A DNA stretch of 64,000 bases from Xanthobacter tagetidis (GTDB lineage: Bacteria; Pseudomonadota; Alphaproteobacteria; Rhizobiales; Xanthobacteraceae), in NCBI RefSeq assembly GCF_003667445.1, contig NZ_RCTF01000018.1, positions 1 through 64,000 of the forward strand, written 5' to 3'. Shown here one piece after another: positions 51,991 to 61,192 of this stretch. The translations under genes were made by a program, and so were the position numbers. Position 1 is the first letter of the stretch. Each line of letters starts with the position of its first letter. The notes below the pieces were generated by a model. The model made no database searches. It was not told the DNA's origin and saw only the letters and a list, made by a program, of their open reading frames with translations.

Positions 51991-52007
51991 CCGAATATGA
52001 GGTTCGG
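51991..52007. promoter_or_regulatory. Palindrome in the nitrilase/LysR divergent promoter
   Basis: CCGAA-N7-TTCGG lies six bases before the LysR start, in an AT-richer 125-base gap. A LysR protein bound here could repress its own gene and activate the nitrilase operon. Confidence 0.4.
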
Positions 52008-52012
52008 AAAAC

Positions 52013-52954
52013 ATGAACCGCTTTACGCTCCGCGCGGTGCGGACCTTCGTGACGGTGGCGGAGTGTGGGACCATCTCCGTTGCCGCGGAGCGGCTCGGCC
52101 GCAGCCAGGGCTCGGTGTCGACCACGATCAGCGACTTCGAGGAGCAGGTCGGCCTGCAATTGTTCGTGCGCAAGCCCGCCAAGGGCCTTGCCCTGACGCC
52201 CTCCGGCGAGCTGGTGGCGCTGGAGGCGCGCGGCCTCCTGGCCCATGCCGACGAGTTCGAGACCATCGCTGGGGCGCTCGGCAACGCGGTGGAAGGCGAC
52301 CTCATGGTGGGCTGCTTCACCAACCTCGCACCGGTGGTGTTCGCCAACATCATGGGCTCGTTCTCGGCGCGCTATCCGAGCATCCGCATCCATATCGAGA
52401 TCGGCGACCAGGAGGAGATCCTCCAGGGGCTCAAGAGCGGCCGCATCGAGACCGCCCTCACCTTCGACCTCGGGCTATCCGACCAGTTCCAGGCGGTGCA
52501 CATGGCCGAGCTTCCGGCGTTCGTGGTGCTGCCCGAGCAGCACCGGCTGGCCGGCCGGCGCGCCGTTCAGCTCAGCGAACTCGCCGCCGAACCCATGATC
52601 CTCATGGACCTGCCGCACACGCGCGAATACTTCCTCTCGCTGTTCTATGCGCTGGGGCTCGAACCCAACATCCGCTTCCGCTCCTCCTCGTTCGAGGCAG
52701 TGCGCACCCTGGTGGGCAACGGCCTCGGCTACTCGATCCTGAACCTCAAGACCGCCTCCTCGATCACCTATGACGGCTCGCGCATCGTCACCGTGCCGCT
52801 GGAGGATGGGGTGCGCCCGCTGAAGGTGGTGCTGGTGACGCTGAAGCGGATCGCCAAGCGCCGGCTGACCATGACCTTCCAGGACTTCGTGCGCGGCTTC
52901 CTCGCGACGTGGAGCAGGGGCCAGACACGCTCGGAGGCCGATGCCGCCGACTGA
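52013..52954 (+). CDS. LysR-family transcriptional regulator
   Basis: The 313-residue regulator has its helix-turn-helix at residues 1-60 (AVRTFVTVAECGTISVAAERLG) and a C-terminal effector domain. It is divergent from the nitrilase operon with a 125-base gap and is the best candidate for its regulator, perhaps sensing an aldoxime, nitrile or the acid product. Confidence 0.91.
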   Translation: MNRFTLRAVRTFVTVAECGTISVAAERLGRSQGSVSTTISDFEEQVGLQLFVRKPAKGLALTPSGELVALEARGLLAHADEFETIAGALGNAVEGDLMVGCFTNLAPVVFANIMGSFSARYPSIRIHIEIGDQEEILQGLKSGRIETALTFDLGLSDQFQAVHMAELPAFVVLPEQHRLAGRRAVQLSELAAEPMILMDLPHTREYFLSLFYALGLEPNIRFRSSSFEAVRTLVGNGLGYSILNLKTASSITYDGSRIVTVPLEDGVRPLKVVLVTLKRIAKRRLTMTFQDFVRGFLATWSRGQTRSEADAAD

Positions 52955-53090
52955 TGCGGAGCAGCCGCCGGAAAAGGCGTCGCCCGCTTGGCGCAGGGCC
53001 GCCGCCGGAGAGGCTGGCGAACCGTGCCGAGCACACCGCTGAAAGCCAGTTCCGCCATCCCACCTCGGGACGAACAGCCTCCCCGGGCCC

Positions 53091-53213
53091 GTAGAACGTC
53101 CCGTTGATCGCCCGCCGATCATCGCCCCCGGGCACCCCGCGCGGCTTGTTCGGCAGCAGCGGCGCGATCAGCCGCCACTCTCCTTCGCTCAGATCGCAAC
53201 GAGGCTCCCTGTC
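53091..53213 (-). mobile_element. IS5-family transposase N-terminal remnant
   Basis: On the minus strand the sequence reads RCDLSEGEWRLIAPLLPNKP, then RGVPGGDDRRAINGTFY, a standard N-terminal region of IS5-group (IS427-like) transposases. The frame then leaves the family pattern after FY and the DDE domain is absent, so only a scar of about 120 bases remains. It lies between the LysR gene and the TRAP transporter, marking a past insertion or rearrangement at this operon boundary. Confidence 0.7.
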
Positions 53214-53248
53214 CGGGCGCTTGAGATTGGACGCCGCATGCGCCGGCG

Positions 53249-55117
53249 TCACAGGAAGCCGATGGAGATCCACGGCACGGCGGCGACCAGCGCGAGGCCG
53301 AGGATGAGCGCGCCCATGTATCCCCAGAGGGGCCTTATGCCCTTTGTCGGGTCCACCCTGCCGATGGCACAGGCCGCGTAGTAGCCGACACCGAACGGCG
53401 GAATGAACAGCCCGACGCCCATCGAGAGGATGATGACCATCGCGTAATGCACCTCGTGGATGCCGAGGGCCTTGGCGATCGGGAACACCAGCGGGGCGAA
53501 CAGGACCACGGCCGGGATGCCTTCGAGCACGCTGCCGAGCACCACGAAGGTGATGACCGAGACCCCCATGAACACCGGCGCCCCGCCGGGCAGGTTGCCC
53601 ATGGCCGTCGCCAGCGCCCGGGAGAATCCGGATTGCGTCAGGCACCACGCCACCGCGGTCGCCGCGGCGATGATGAAGAGGATGGCGCCGGAGAGCGCGG
53701 CCGTGTCCACCAGCATCCGCAGCAGCCGGCGCAGGTCGAATTCGCGGTAGATGAAGATGCCGACCAGCACCGAATAGGCGATGCCGATGGTGGACACCTC
53801 GGTGGCGGTCGCCACGCCCTCCACCACCGCGGTGCGGATGATGAGCGGCAGGATGAGGGCCGGCACGGCCAGCAGCAGCGCCTTCGATATCTCGCCGCGG
53901 GTGGCCCGGCGCACGCCGGACAGGTCCTCGTTCCGGTAGCGCCACCACACGAGCGCGCACAAGGCGAGGCCGCACACGAAGGCGGGCAGCAGCCCGCCGA
54001 TGAAGAGCGAGGCGATGGACACGCTCGTCACCGACCCGATGGTGATGAGAACGAGCGAGGGCGGGATGGTCTCGGTCTGCGCGCCGGTGGCGGCGAGCAG
54101 GGCCACGAGGTCGCCCTCCTTCGCGCCGCGCTTCTTCATCTCCGGAAACAGCGCCGGCGCCACCGCCGCCATGTCGGCGGTCTTCGAGCCGGAGATGCCA
54201 GACACGAGATACATCGCCGCGACCAGCACATAGGACAGGCCGCCGCGCACATGGCCGAGCAGGGCGGCGAGGAAGCCCACCATGGCCCGCGCCATGCCGG
54301 TCAGCTCCATCAGCATGCCGAGCAGCACGAACAGCGGCACCGCGAGCAGCAGAAGATGCGACATGCCCTCGTCGAGCCGGCCGGCGATCACGGTCAGCGG
54401 GCGGCCGGTGCCAAGCGCCACATAGCTCAGCGCCGCGAGGCCGAACACGAACGCGATCGGCACGCCGCTCAAGACGCCTGTGGCCACGAACAGCACGAAG
54501 AACAATACAAGGTTCCAGTTGCCGAGGGCGAGGATGAGGGGCTTTGCGGCCATGCCCGCGGCCACGACGGCGACGGCGACCGCGACCGCGACGAGCACGT
54601 CGCGCGGCTGCCCGAGCCGGGCGGCCCGCATCAGGCCGAAGAACAGGATCAGCGCAAGCCCGATGGGCAGCCCCGCCGCGCGCCAGGCCACCGAGACTTC
54701 GAGCGCGGGGGTGATGACGATGATCTCGTCCACCGCATATTCGAAGGCGTAGGGCAGCAGGATCACGGTGAGCGCGAGACAGGTCACCAGGGCGGCCAGC
54801 TCAAGCCGCGACCGCACGCGAGGCGGCGCGGCATCCGCCAGCGCGCCCATGCGCATGTGCTGCCCACGCTGGAAGGCGAGCACCGCCCCCAGCATGGAGA
54901 GCCAAAGGAAGAGCATCGAGGCGAGCTCGTCCGACCAGGTCAGCGGCGCGCCCCACACGTAGCGGGCGAGGACGCCGGCGAGAAGCACCGCCACCTCGAC
55001 CACGACGAGCCCGCCGGCGGCGAACTCGACGACGCGCACCACGCCGGCCTCCAGCTTTTCAAGCACCGGAGGGAGCGCGACGGCCGCAGCCGGAGTGGGG
55101 TGGGACGGAGCCGCCAT
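53249..55117 (-). CDS. dctQM: TRAP transporter fused small and large permease (DctQM)
   Basis: The 622-residue inner-membrane protein joins the DctQ subunit (about residues 20-165, four helices, with VWGAPLTWSDELASMLFLW) to the DctM subunit (about 195-622), whose motifs include GVPIAFVFGLAAL, YLVSGISGSKTADMAAVAP and AATGAQTETIPPS. TRAP systems import organic acids with a sodium gradient. It begins ten bases after the binding-protein stop and is the last gene of the operon. Confidence 0.94.
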   Translation of the reverse strand: MAAPSHPTPAAAVALPPVLEKLEAGVVRVVEFAAGGLVVVEVAVLLAGVLARYVWGAPLTWSDELASMLFLWLSMLGAVLAFQRGQHMRMGALADAAPPRVRSRLELAALVTCLALTVILLPYAFEYAVDEIIVITPALEVSVAWRAAGLPIGLALILFFGLMRAARLGQPRDVLVAVAVAVAVVAAGMAAKPLILALGNWNLVLFFVLFVATGVLSGVPIAFVFGLAALSYVALGTGRPLTVIAGRLDEGMSHLLLLAVPLFVLLGMLMELTGMARAMVGFLAALLGHVRGGLSYVLVAAMYLVSGISGSKTADMAAVAPALFPEMKKRGAKEGDLVALLAATGAQTETIPPSLVLITIGSVTSVSIASLFIGGLLPAFVCGLALCALVWWRYRNEDLSGVRRATRGEISKALLLAVPALILPLIIRTAVVEGVATATEVSTIGIAYSVLVGIFIYREFDLRRLLRMLVDTAALSGAILFIIAAATAVAWCLTQSGFSRALATAMGNLPGGAPVFMGVSVITFVVLGSVLEGIPAVVLFAPLVFPIAKALGIHEVHYAMVIILSMGVGLFIPPFGVGYYAACAIGRVDPTKGIRPLWGYMGALILGLALVAAVPWISIGFL

Positions 55118-55127
55118 CGATCCGGCC

Positions 55128-56141
55128 TCAGCCGAGCTTGCCGGAGGCGGCTTCGAGCAGCCCCCACGCCTCGTCGCCGAACCGGCCCTTCCACTCGGTA
55201 TAGAAGGTGGAATCCTGAAGCTTCTTGCGGAACAGCGCGCTGTCCACGTCGAAGAACTCCAGTCCCTTGGCGGTCAGCTCGGCCTGCAGTTCGGCATTGA
55301 GCTTCTCCACGTCGGCACGCTGCTTCAGCGCGGCCTCGTTGACGGTCTTCATGATGATGTCGCGGGTCGACGCCGGCATCGCCTCGAAGTTGCGGCGGTT
55401 GGCGAGGAACCAGAAGCCGTCCCACATGTGGTTGGTCTTCGAGAGATACTTCTGCACCTCGTACATCTTCGCGAAGTAGATGCCGGCGAGCGGGTTTTCG
55501 AGGCCGTCCGCGACGTGGGTCTGCAGCGCCGAATAGGTCTCGCCCCACGGGATCGAGGTGGGCGAGGCGCCCAGCGACTTGAAGAGCGAGGTCCACAGCG
55601 GCGACGGCGGGACGCGGATCTTGAAGCCCTGGAAGTCCTGGGGCGTGCGGATCGGGCGGGTCTGCGAGGTGGTCTGGCGGAAGCCGTTGTCCCACATCTT
55701 GTCGAAGGCGACGAGATTGGCCTTGTTGAAGGCCTTGATGATGTGCTGGCCGAGCGGTCCGTCCACGGCCTTCCAGACCTGCGGATAGTTCGAGAACGCG
55801 AAGCCGACGCCGGTGATGGCGGCGACCGGAACCAGGGTCGATACGATGAGGCCGGTCTGGGCGAAGAAGTCCAGCGCGCCGGAGCGCAGCTGGCTCAGCA
55901 TGTCGGCATCGGTGCCGAGCTGGCTCGCCGGGAAGACCTGGATCTCCACCTTGCCGTCGGTGAGCTGGGAGATGGTCTTGCTCGCCTCGGTCATCCGCGT
56001 GTTCAGCGGATGATCCACCGGCATGATGTTGGCGAACTTGAGCGTGAACTCCGGCGCCGCCCGCACGATGGCGGGCATGGCGATCGTGGCGCCGGCGAGC
56101 GCGGTGCCGGCGAGAAAGCCGCGGCGGCTGATGATCGACAT
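55128..56141 (-). CDS. dctP: TRAP transporter periplasmic binding protein (DctP family)
   Basis: The 337-residue protein has a Tat-like signal (ISRRGFLAGTALAGATI, cleavage near VRA-A) and the DctP fold: FKFANIMP-like mature start, GKVEIQVFPASQLG near residue 70, and RTPQDFQGFKIRVPPS with the conserved ligand Arg. It is paired with the fused DctQM. Ligands of this family are commonly C4-dicarboxylates, sugar acids or aromatic acids; the neighbouring transketolase suggests a sugar acid or hydroxy acid. Confidence 0.92.
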   Translation of the reverse strand: MSIISRRGFLAGTALAGATIAMPAIVRAAPEFTLKFANIMPVDHPLNTRMTEASKTISQLTDGKVEIQVFPASQLGTDADMLSQLRSGALDFFAQTGLIVSTLVPVAAITGVGFAFSNYPQVWKAVDGPLGQHIIKAFNKANLVAFDKMWDNGFRQTTSQTRPIRTPQDFQGFKIRVPPSPLWTSLFKSLGASPTSIPWGETYSALQTHVADGLENPLAGIYFAKMYEVQKYLSKTNHMWDGFWFLANRRNFEAMPASTRDIIMKTVNEAALKQRADVEKLNAELQAELTAKGLEFFDVDSALFRKKLQDSTFYTEWKGRFGDEAWGLLEAASGKLG

Positions 56142-56180
56142 GGTAGTCCTCCCGTTTTTATTCCTGACAGTGGGTACGCT

Positions 56181-57044
56181 TTACGTTCCGGCGTGCTGGG
56201 CGAAGAAGTCGCGGAGCTGCGCCGCCACGAAGTCCGGGGCCTCCTCCGCAACCCAGTGGCCGCAATCGGGGATGAGCCCGCCGCTCACGTTCTCCGCCAG
56301 GCGGCTCAGGGACTCGAACGTCTCCATGCCGCGGCCGAAGCTGCTGTCGCCGCCCAGCGCCAGCACCGGCATCTTGAGCTTGCCGTTGCGCGCGACGATC
56401 TCGGCATTGTCGATCGCGTCCTGCGGGAAGGCCCGGTAGTAGGCGATCAGAGCGCGGAAGCCGCCGAGCCGCGCATAAGTGCGGTGGTATTCGAGTCGGT
56501 CCTGGAGCGGAATCACGTCGTGCCGCTTGCCGTAATTCTCGAACAGCCAGTCGATGACCAGGTGCTCGCGCCCCTCGCACAGCTTCTCGGGCAGGTCGAG
56601 GGTGCGGAAGAAGGGATGGTGCCAGCGCCGGCCGCCCTGGGACATCTCCGCCCCGTCGCCGGGAATGGCGACGTCAAGGATGGCGAGCGCGCGTACCGCC
56701 TCCGGGTGCTGGGCCGCAAGCGAGAAGGCGACCGGGCCGCCCCAGTCGTGGCCGACCAGGAAGAAGCGCTCGATGCCGAGCTTGTGGTGCAGCAGTTCCC
56801 AAATGTCGGCGGCCACCGTCTTCTTGTCGTAGCCGGACGCGGGACGGGAGGTGTCGCCCAATCCCCTCAGGTCCGGGGCGATGATGGAATAGCGGTCCGC
56901 CAGCTGGGGAATGATGGTGCGCCATTCGTGCGAGCTCTGCGGCACGCCGTGCAGCAGCACCACGGGATCTCCGGCGCCGGCCGTAAGATAGTGCAGCGTG
57001 ACGTCGGAGAGCTCGGCGTAGTGGGAGGTGATCTCGACGGTCAT
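56181..57044 (-). CDS. Alpha/beta hydrolase, epoxide hydrolase or haloacetate dehalogenase-like
   Basis: The 287-residue enzyme has the oxyanion motif LLHGVPQSSHEW, nucleophile Asp100 in VGHDWGGP and catalytic His263 in PDCGHWVAEEAP. An Asp nucleophile with HGxP is typical of epoxide hydrolases and fluoroacetate dehalogenases rather than esterases. AAGGAG precedes the ATG. It lies between a beta-hydroxyacid dehydrogenase and the TRAP binding protein, so it probably opens an epoxide or removes halide from the imported compound. Confidence 0.85.
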   Translation of the reverse strand: MTVEITSHYAELSDVTLHYLTAGAGDPVVLLHGVPQSSHEWRTIIPQLADRYSIIAPDLRGLGDTSRPASGYDKKTVAADIWELLHHKLGIERFFLVGHDWGGPVAFSLAAQHPEAVRALAILDVAIPGDGAEMSQGGRRWHHPFFRTLDLPEKLCEGREHLVIDWLFENYGKRHDVIPLQDRLEYHRTYARLGGFRALIAYYRAFPQDAIDNAEIVARNGKLKMPVLALGGDSSFGRGMETFESLSRLAENVSGGLIPDCGHWVAEEAPDFVAAQLRDFFAQHAGT

Positions 57045-57079
57045 CGCCGTCTCCTTGTTGCTTGTCTGCGTTTCCCGGT

Positions 57080-57955
57080 TCAGGCGCCCCGCAGGCGCCG
57101 GTAGGCCTCGATGACCTTGCTGTCGTCCTGTTCGCCCATGCCCTGGCCGGATACGGCCAGGAACAGCTGGTGCGCCGCCGCGGCCAAGGGCAGCGCCGCG
57201 CGCGTCTCCGTGCCGGCGGCGAGCACGATGCCGAGGTCCTTCACGAAGATGTCGACGGTGCTCGTGACGATGGGTTCGTCCTCCAGCATCCGCGGGCCGC
57301 GGTCCTTCAGCATCCAGCTCGATGCGGCCGAGCCGGAGACGATCTCCAGCGCCACGGCGGCATCGACGCCGGCCTTCTCGGCGAGCGACAGCGCCTCCGC
57401 GGCCGCCGCCAGATGCACGCCGCACAGAAGCTGGTTGATGGTCTTTGCCATCGCGCCCTGTCCGGGCGTGGTGCCGGTGTTGTAGAGCTTGCCGCCCATC
57501 GCCTCCAGCAACGGCCGCGCGCGGGCGAAGATGTCCTCGCGTCCCGCCGCCATGATGGAGAGGGAGCCGGCGGCGGCGCCCACCACGCCGCCGGAGACCG
57601 GCGCGTCGAGGAAGCCGCGGCCCGTGGCCATCACCTTCGCGGCGAGCGCCGCCACCTGTCCCGGCAGGCAGGTGGCCATGAGCACCACCACCGCGTCCGG
57701 TGCCAGCGCGTCGAGCGCGTCGGCATTGAACAGGACATCCTCCGCCTGGGCCGCGTTGACGACCATCAGCAGCAGCGTTCCGGCGCCGCGGGCGGCGTCC
57801 GCAGGGGTTGGAGCGACCGCGCCGCCGGCGGCGGCGAAGGCGTCGAGCGCTTCCGGCCGGCGGTCGCAGCCGCAGACCGAAAAGCCGGCCCGGACCAGGT
57901 TGGTGGCCATCGGCAGGCCCATGGCCCCGAGGCCGACGAATGCAACCTTGCTCAT
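57080..57955 (-). CDS. 3-hydroxyisobutyrate dehydrogenase-family oxidoreductase
   Basis: The 291-residue beta-hydroxyacid dehydrogenase has the NAD(P) motif VAFVGLGAMGLPMATN, the substrate site FLDAPVSGGVVGA and the catalytic Lys in GQGAMAKTINQLL. It oxidises a 3-hydroxy acid, such as hydroxyisobutyrate, tartronate semialdehyde or a sulfonated analogue. It overlaps the transketolase C-subunit by four bases. Confidence 0.9.
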   Translation of the reverse strand: MSKVAFVGLGAMGLPMATNLVRAGFSVCGCDRRPEALDAFAAAGGAVAPTPADAARGAGTLLLMVVNAAQAEDVLFNADALDALAPDAVVVLMATCLPGQVAALAAKVMATGRGFLDAPVSGGVVGAAAGSLSIMAAGREDIFARARPLLEAMGGKLYNTGTTPGQGAMAKTINQLLCGVHLAAAAEALSLAEKAGVDAAVALEIVSGSAASSWMLKDRGPRMLEDEPIVTSTVDIFVKDLGIVLAAGTETRAALPLAAAAHQLFLAVSGQGMGEQDDSKVIEAYRRLRGA

Positions 57956-59001
57956 GCCGCGCCTCCCGCGCCGCCGTCCGACCAGGCCTTGATGCTGCCC
58001 GCCACCTTCTCGGCGGAGATGCCGTAGCGATCGTGCAGCGTCGGCAGTGCGCCCGCGTCGAGGAAGGCGTCCGGCAGGCCGATTTGGTGGAAGGCCGCCG
58101 GCGCCACGCCGGCGCGCAGCAGCGTGGCCGCCACCGCTTCACCGAGGCCGCCGATCACCGTGTGGTTCTCGGCCACGATCACCGGCCGGCCGGTCTTGCG
58201 CGCGGCGGCGACGATCGCCGCCTCGTCGAGCGGCTTGATGGTGGGCACGTGGAGCACCGCCACTTCCACCTTGTCCTTGCGCAGGAGATCGGCTGCCTCC
58301 AAAGCGCGCATGGTCATGAGGCCGGAGGAGATGACGAGGGCGTCCGGGCCGTCGCGCAGCAGCTTCGCCTTGCCGAGCTCGAACGTGTAGCCATACTCAT
58401 CCAGCACCAGCGGGACCTGGCCGCGCAGCAGGCGCATGTAGGCCGGCCCGTCGTGCCGGGCCATCGCCGGCACCACCTGCTCGATCTCGTGCGCGTCGCA
58501 GGGGTCGATCACCACCATGTTGGGCATCGCCCGGAACAGCGCCAGATCCTCGGCCGCCTGGTGCGAGGGGCCATAGCCCGAAGTGAGGCCCGGCAGCGCG
58601 CAGACGATCTTCACGTTGCGGTTTTCCTCCGCGATCGTCTGGTGGATGAAGTCGTAGGCCCGGCGCGAGGCGAACACGGCATAGGTGGTGGCGAAGGGCA
58701 TGAACCCTTCGGACGCGAGCCCCGAGGCCGCGCCGAACAGGAGCTGCTCGGCCATCCCCATCTGGTGGAAGCGCTCGGGAAAGGCCTGCGCGAAGATGTG
58801 CAGGTCGGTGTACTTGCCGAGGTCAGCCGTCATGCCCAGCACGCGCTCGTTCTCGCGGGCGAGGGCGACAAGCGCATGGCCGAAGGGCGCCGGCTTGGTG
58901 CGCTGGCCCTCCGCTGCGATGGAGGCGATCATCGCCGAGGTGGTGAGGCGGGGCTTGCCGGCCGCGGCGGCCGGCGCGTTCTTGCGGATGTGCGTGCTCA
59001 T
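57952..59001 (-). CDS. Transketolase C-terminal subunit
   Basis: The 349-residue protein holds the pyrimidine-binding domain (RFHQMGMAEQLLFGAASGLAS, with the Glu that activates thiamine diphosphate) and the C-terminal domain. It pairs with the N-terminal subunit upstream to form a split transketolase, transferring two-carbon units. It overlaps the N-terminal subunit by four bases. Split transketolases in catabolic operons usually act on unusual sugars or sulfo-sugars. Confidence 0.92.
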   Translation of the reverse strand: MSTHIRKNAPAAAAGKPRLTTSAMIASIAAEGQRTKPAPFGHALVALARENERVLGMTADLGKYTDLHIFAQAFPERFHQMGMAEQLLFGAASGLASEGFMPFATTYAVFASRRAYDFIHQTIAEENRNVKIVCALPGLTSGYGPSHQAAEDLALFRAMPNMVVIDPCDAHEIEQVVPAMARHDGPAYMRLLRGQVPLVLDEYGYTFELGKAKLLRDGPDALVISSGLMTMRALEAADLLRKDKVEVAVLHVPTIKPLDEAAIVAAARKTGRPVIVAENHTVIGGLGEAVAATLLRAGVAPAAFHQIGLPDAFLDAGALPTLHDRYGISAEKVAGSIKAWSDGGAGGAA

Positions 59002-59840
59002 GACGGCTTCCCTTCGTCGAGCGCGGCCAGCGCCAGCTGCCATTCGTGCGCATCGACGCGGATGAAATGGTTCTTCTCGCGTGCCTCAAGGAACGGCACG
59101 CCCTTGCCCATCAGCGTATCGGCGACGATCATGCTCGGCCGGCCGCTTCCCGCCTGGGCCCTGGCGGCGTCGAACGCCGCCTGCACCGCGGCGATGTCGT
59201 TGCCGTCCACGCGCCGGACGAACCAGCCGAACGCCTCCAGCTTCTGCGGCAGCGGCTCGAAGCCCAGAACGGAGGTGGACGGGCCGTCGGCCTGCTGGTT
59301 GTTCACGTCGACCACGGCGATGAGGTTGTCGAGCTTGAAGTGGCCGGCCGACATGATGGCCTCCCACACCGACCCCTCGTCCAGTTCGCCGTCGGAGAAC
59401 AGCGTATAGACCCGGCGGTCCGAGCCCTTGCGCTTCAGGCCGAGGCACTTGCCGACCGCGATGGAAAGCCCGAGCCCCAGCGAGCCGCCCGACATCTCCA
59501 TGCCGGGGGTGTAGCTGGCCATGCCGGACATGGGCAGGCGGCTGTCGTCCGAGCCGTAGGTCTCGATCTCGGCGTCCGGGATGATCCCGGCCTCGATCAG
59601 CGCCGCATACAGGGCGATGGCATAGTGGCCGTTGGACAGAAGGAAGCGGTCGCGGTCTTCCCATTCCGGCTCCTCCGGCCGGTAGGTCATGGCGTGGAAG
59701 TAGGCGACCGCCAGCACGTCGGCGATGCCGAGCGCCTGGGCGATGTAGCCCTGTCCCTGCACCTCGCCCATGCGCAGCGCGTTGCGGCGGATGTTGCGTG
59801 CGCGTTCGGGAATAGGAATGTTGTGGCCGAGCTGGCTCAT
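58998..59840 (-). CDS. Transketolase N-terminal subunit
   Basis: The 280-residue subunit carries the thiamine-diphosphate motif: LFSDGELDEGSVWEA followed by LIAVVDVNNQQADG, and SNGHYAIALYAAL near the start. The normal GDGE is here SDGE, a common subgroup variant. ATG 59840 has AAGG upstream; an ATG at 59846 is possible. First gene of the minus-strand catabolic operon, divergent from the LysR gene at 60084. Confidence 0.92.
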   Translation of the reverse strand: MSQLGHNIPIPERARNIRRNALRMGEVQGQGYIAQALGIADVLAVAYFHAMTYRPEEPEWEDRDRFLLSNGHYAIALYAALIEAGIIPDAEIETYGSDDSRLPMSGMASYTPGMEMSGGSLGLGLSIAVGKCLGLKRKGSDRRVYTLFSDGELDEGSVWEAIMSAGHFKLDNLIAVVDVNNQQADGPSTSVLGFEPLPQKLEAFGWFVRRVDGNDIAAVQAAFDAARAQAGSGRPSMIVADTLMGKGVPFLEAREKNHFIRVDAHEWQLALAALDEGKPS

Positions 59841-60061
59841 GGGCATGACCTTGACAGAAGGATGCGGACCCGCAGCAGGCGCTGCGTCGCCGCAGGCGCC
59901 TGCGCGCAGTTCAGTGTTCCGGGCCGTGGATGCGAAGCATGGTGTCCTCCCAAGCGTCCCGATGGATCGGGATCGGGCGCGGCACGGTGGCCTGCGCATT
60001 TCATTGCCCCAAGGGTGTTTCGTTTGCCGGGCCGCTTCAAACGAATTAGAACGACCAATAG

Positions 60062-60076
60062 CTGAAATTAATTCAG
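60062..60076. promoter_or_regulatory. Palindrome CTGAA-N5-TTCAG before LysR gene
   Basis: The palindrome CTGAAATTAATTCAG lies in an AT-rich patch ending eight bases before the LysR ATG and covers its ribosome site. It is a likely autoregulatory LysR site in the divergent promoter of the transketolase operon. Confidence 0.45.
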
Positions 60077-60083
60077 GCAAAGA

Positions 60084-61049
60084 ATGCGCAAGCTCCCGAC
60101 CCTGAAAGCCGTCCGCGCCTTCGAGGCGGCGTCACGCCTCGGCTCGATCCAGCAGGCGGCGGACGAGCTGCGCGTCACCCCTTCGGCAGTGAGCCACCAG
60201 ATCCGCTTCCTGGAGGAGGAGATCGGCGCGCGGCTGTTTCATCGCGCCCACCGCTCGATCATCCTGACCGATGTGGGCCGGCGCTATGCCACCGAGATCG
60301 GGCGGGCGCTGTCCCAGATCGAGGACGCCACGCGCAATGTGCGCCGGGGCGAGCGCAGCGATATCCTGTCAATCCACGTGGTGCCGAGCCTGGCGACCCA
60401 ATGGCTGATGCCGCGGATTTCCCGCTTCAGCGAGATCAATGCGGAGATCGACCTCAGGCTGCACGCGTCCAACAACACGATCGACCTCAATTCCGGGACG
60501 CTCGATCTCGCCATCCAGTACGGCACCGCGCTGCAGCAGAGCGGAACCGTGGTCGAGCCGTTCCCGAACGAGACGATCGTGGCCCTTTGCTCGCCGCGTT
60601 TCCTGGAAGGCGCCCATCCGCTTCGCGAGCCCGCCGACCTCGTGCATCACCAGCTCATTCACTCCGAAGTCAATTTGTTCGGCTGGCCTGAATGGCAGAA
60701 GCGTCATCCCGGCGTTCGGCTCAATCTCGACCGAGGCCCCCGGTTCGACCGCTCGTTCATGTCGATCAGCGCGGCGGTCGACGGGCGGGGCGTCTGCCTG
60801 GAAAGCCTGCTGCTGGTCGAGCGGGAGATCAAGAGCGGCAGTCTTGTCGCCCCCTTCGGGATGGAGGGGCCGCAGATGATCTGTCACAGCCTTGTTTACT
60901 TGAAGGCGTCGGAGCAACTGCCGAAAATCACCTCGTTTCGACACTGGCTGTTTTCGGAACTCGGCAATCTGAACCGATCGGCGGGGCCGGGCGACACGAT
61001 CCGCCCCCCGCGCGCGCTGTCCCGCCTCACCTCTCCAAATCCCGGCTGA
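60084..61049 (+). CDS. LysR-family regulator, GcvA-like
   Basis: The 321-residue regulator has helix-turn-helix residues 6-63 (AVRAFEAASRLGSIQQAADELRVTPSAVSHQIR) and an effector domain with GVCLESLLLVEREI. The SAVSHQIRFLEEEIGARLF wording is characteristic of the GcvA subgroup. It is divergent from the transketolase operon with a 243-base gap and probably controls it. Confidence 0.91.
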   Translation: MRKLPTLKAVRAFEAASRLGSIQQAADELRVTPSAVSHQIRFLEEEIGARLFHRAHRSIILTDVGRRYATEIGRALSQIEDATRNVRRGERSDILSIHVVPSLATQWLMPRISRFSEINAEIDLRLHASNNTIDLNSGTLDLAIQYGTALQQSGTVVEPFPNETIVALCSPRFLEGAHPLREPADLVHHQLIHSEVNLFGWPEWQKRHPGVRLNLDRGPRFDRSFMSISAAVDGRGVCLESLLLVEREIKSGSLVAPFGMEGPQMICHSLVYLKASEQLPKITSFRHWLFSELGNLNRSAGPGDTIRPPRALSRLTSPNPG

Positions 61050-61192
61050 TCCTGCGGGAAAGTCTTGGACGAGCGCCATCGGCCGCATGACAGCAACGCG
61101 TTCGCCGCCCCTGCCCATCATTTGCGGGCGCCGCGATCCGATCGGCAGACCACGGGTGGGGATCGCTGGGGACTCAAGGTCGGCACGCAGGG

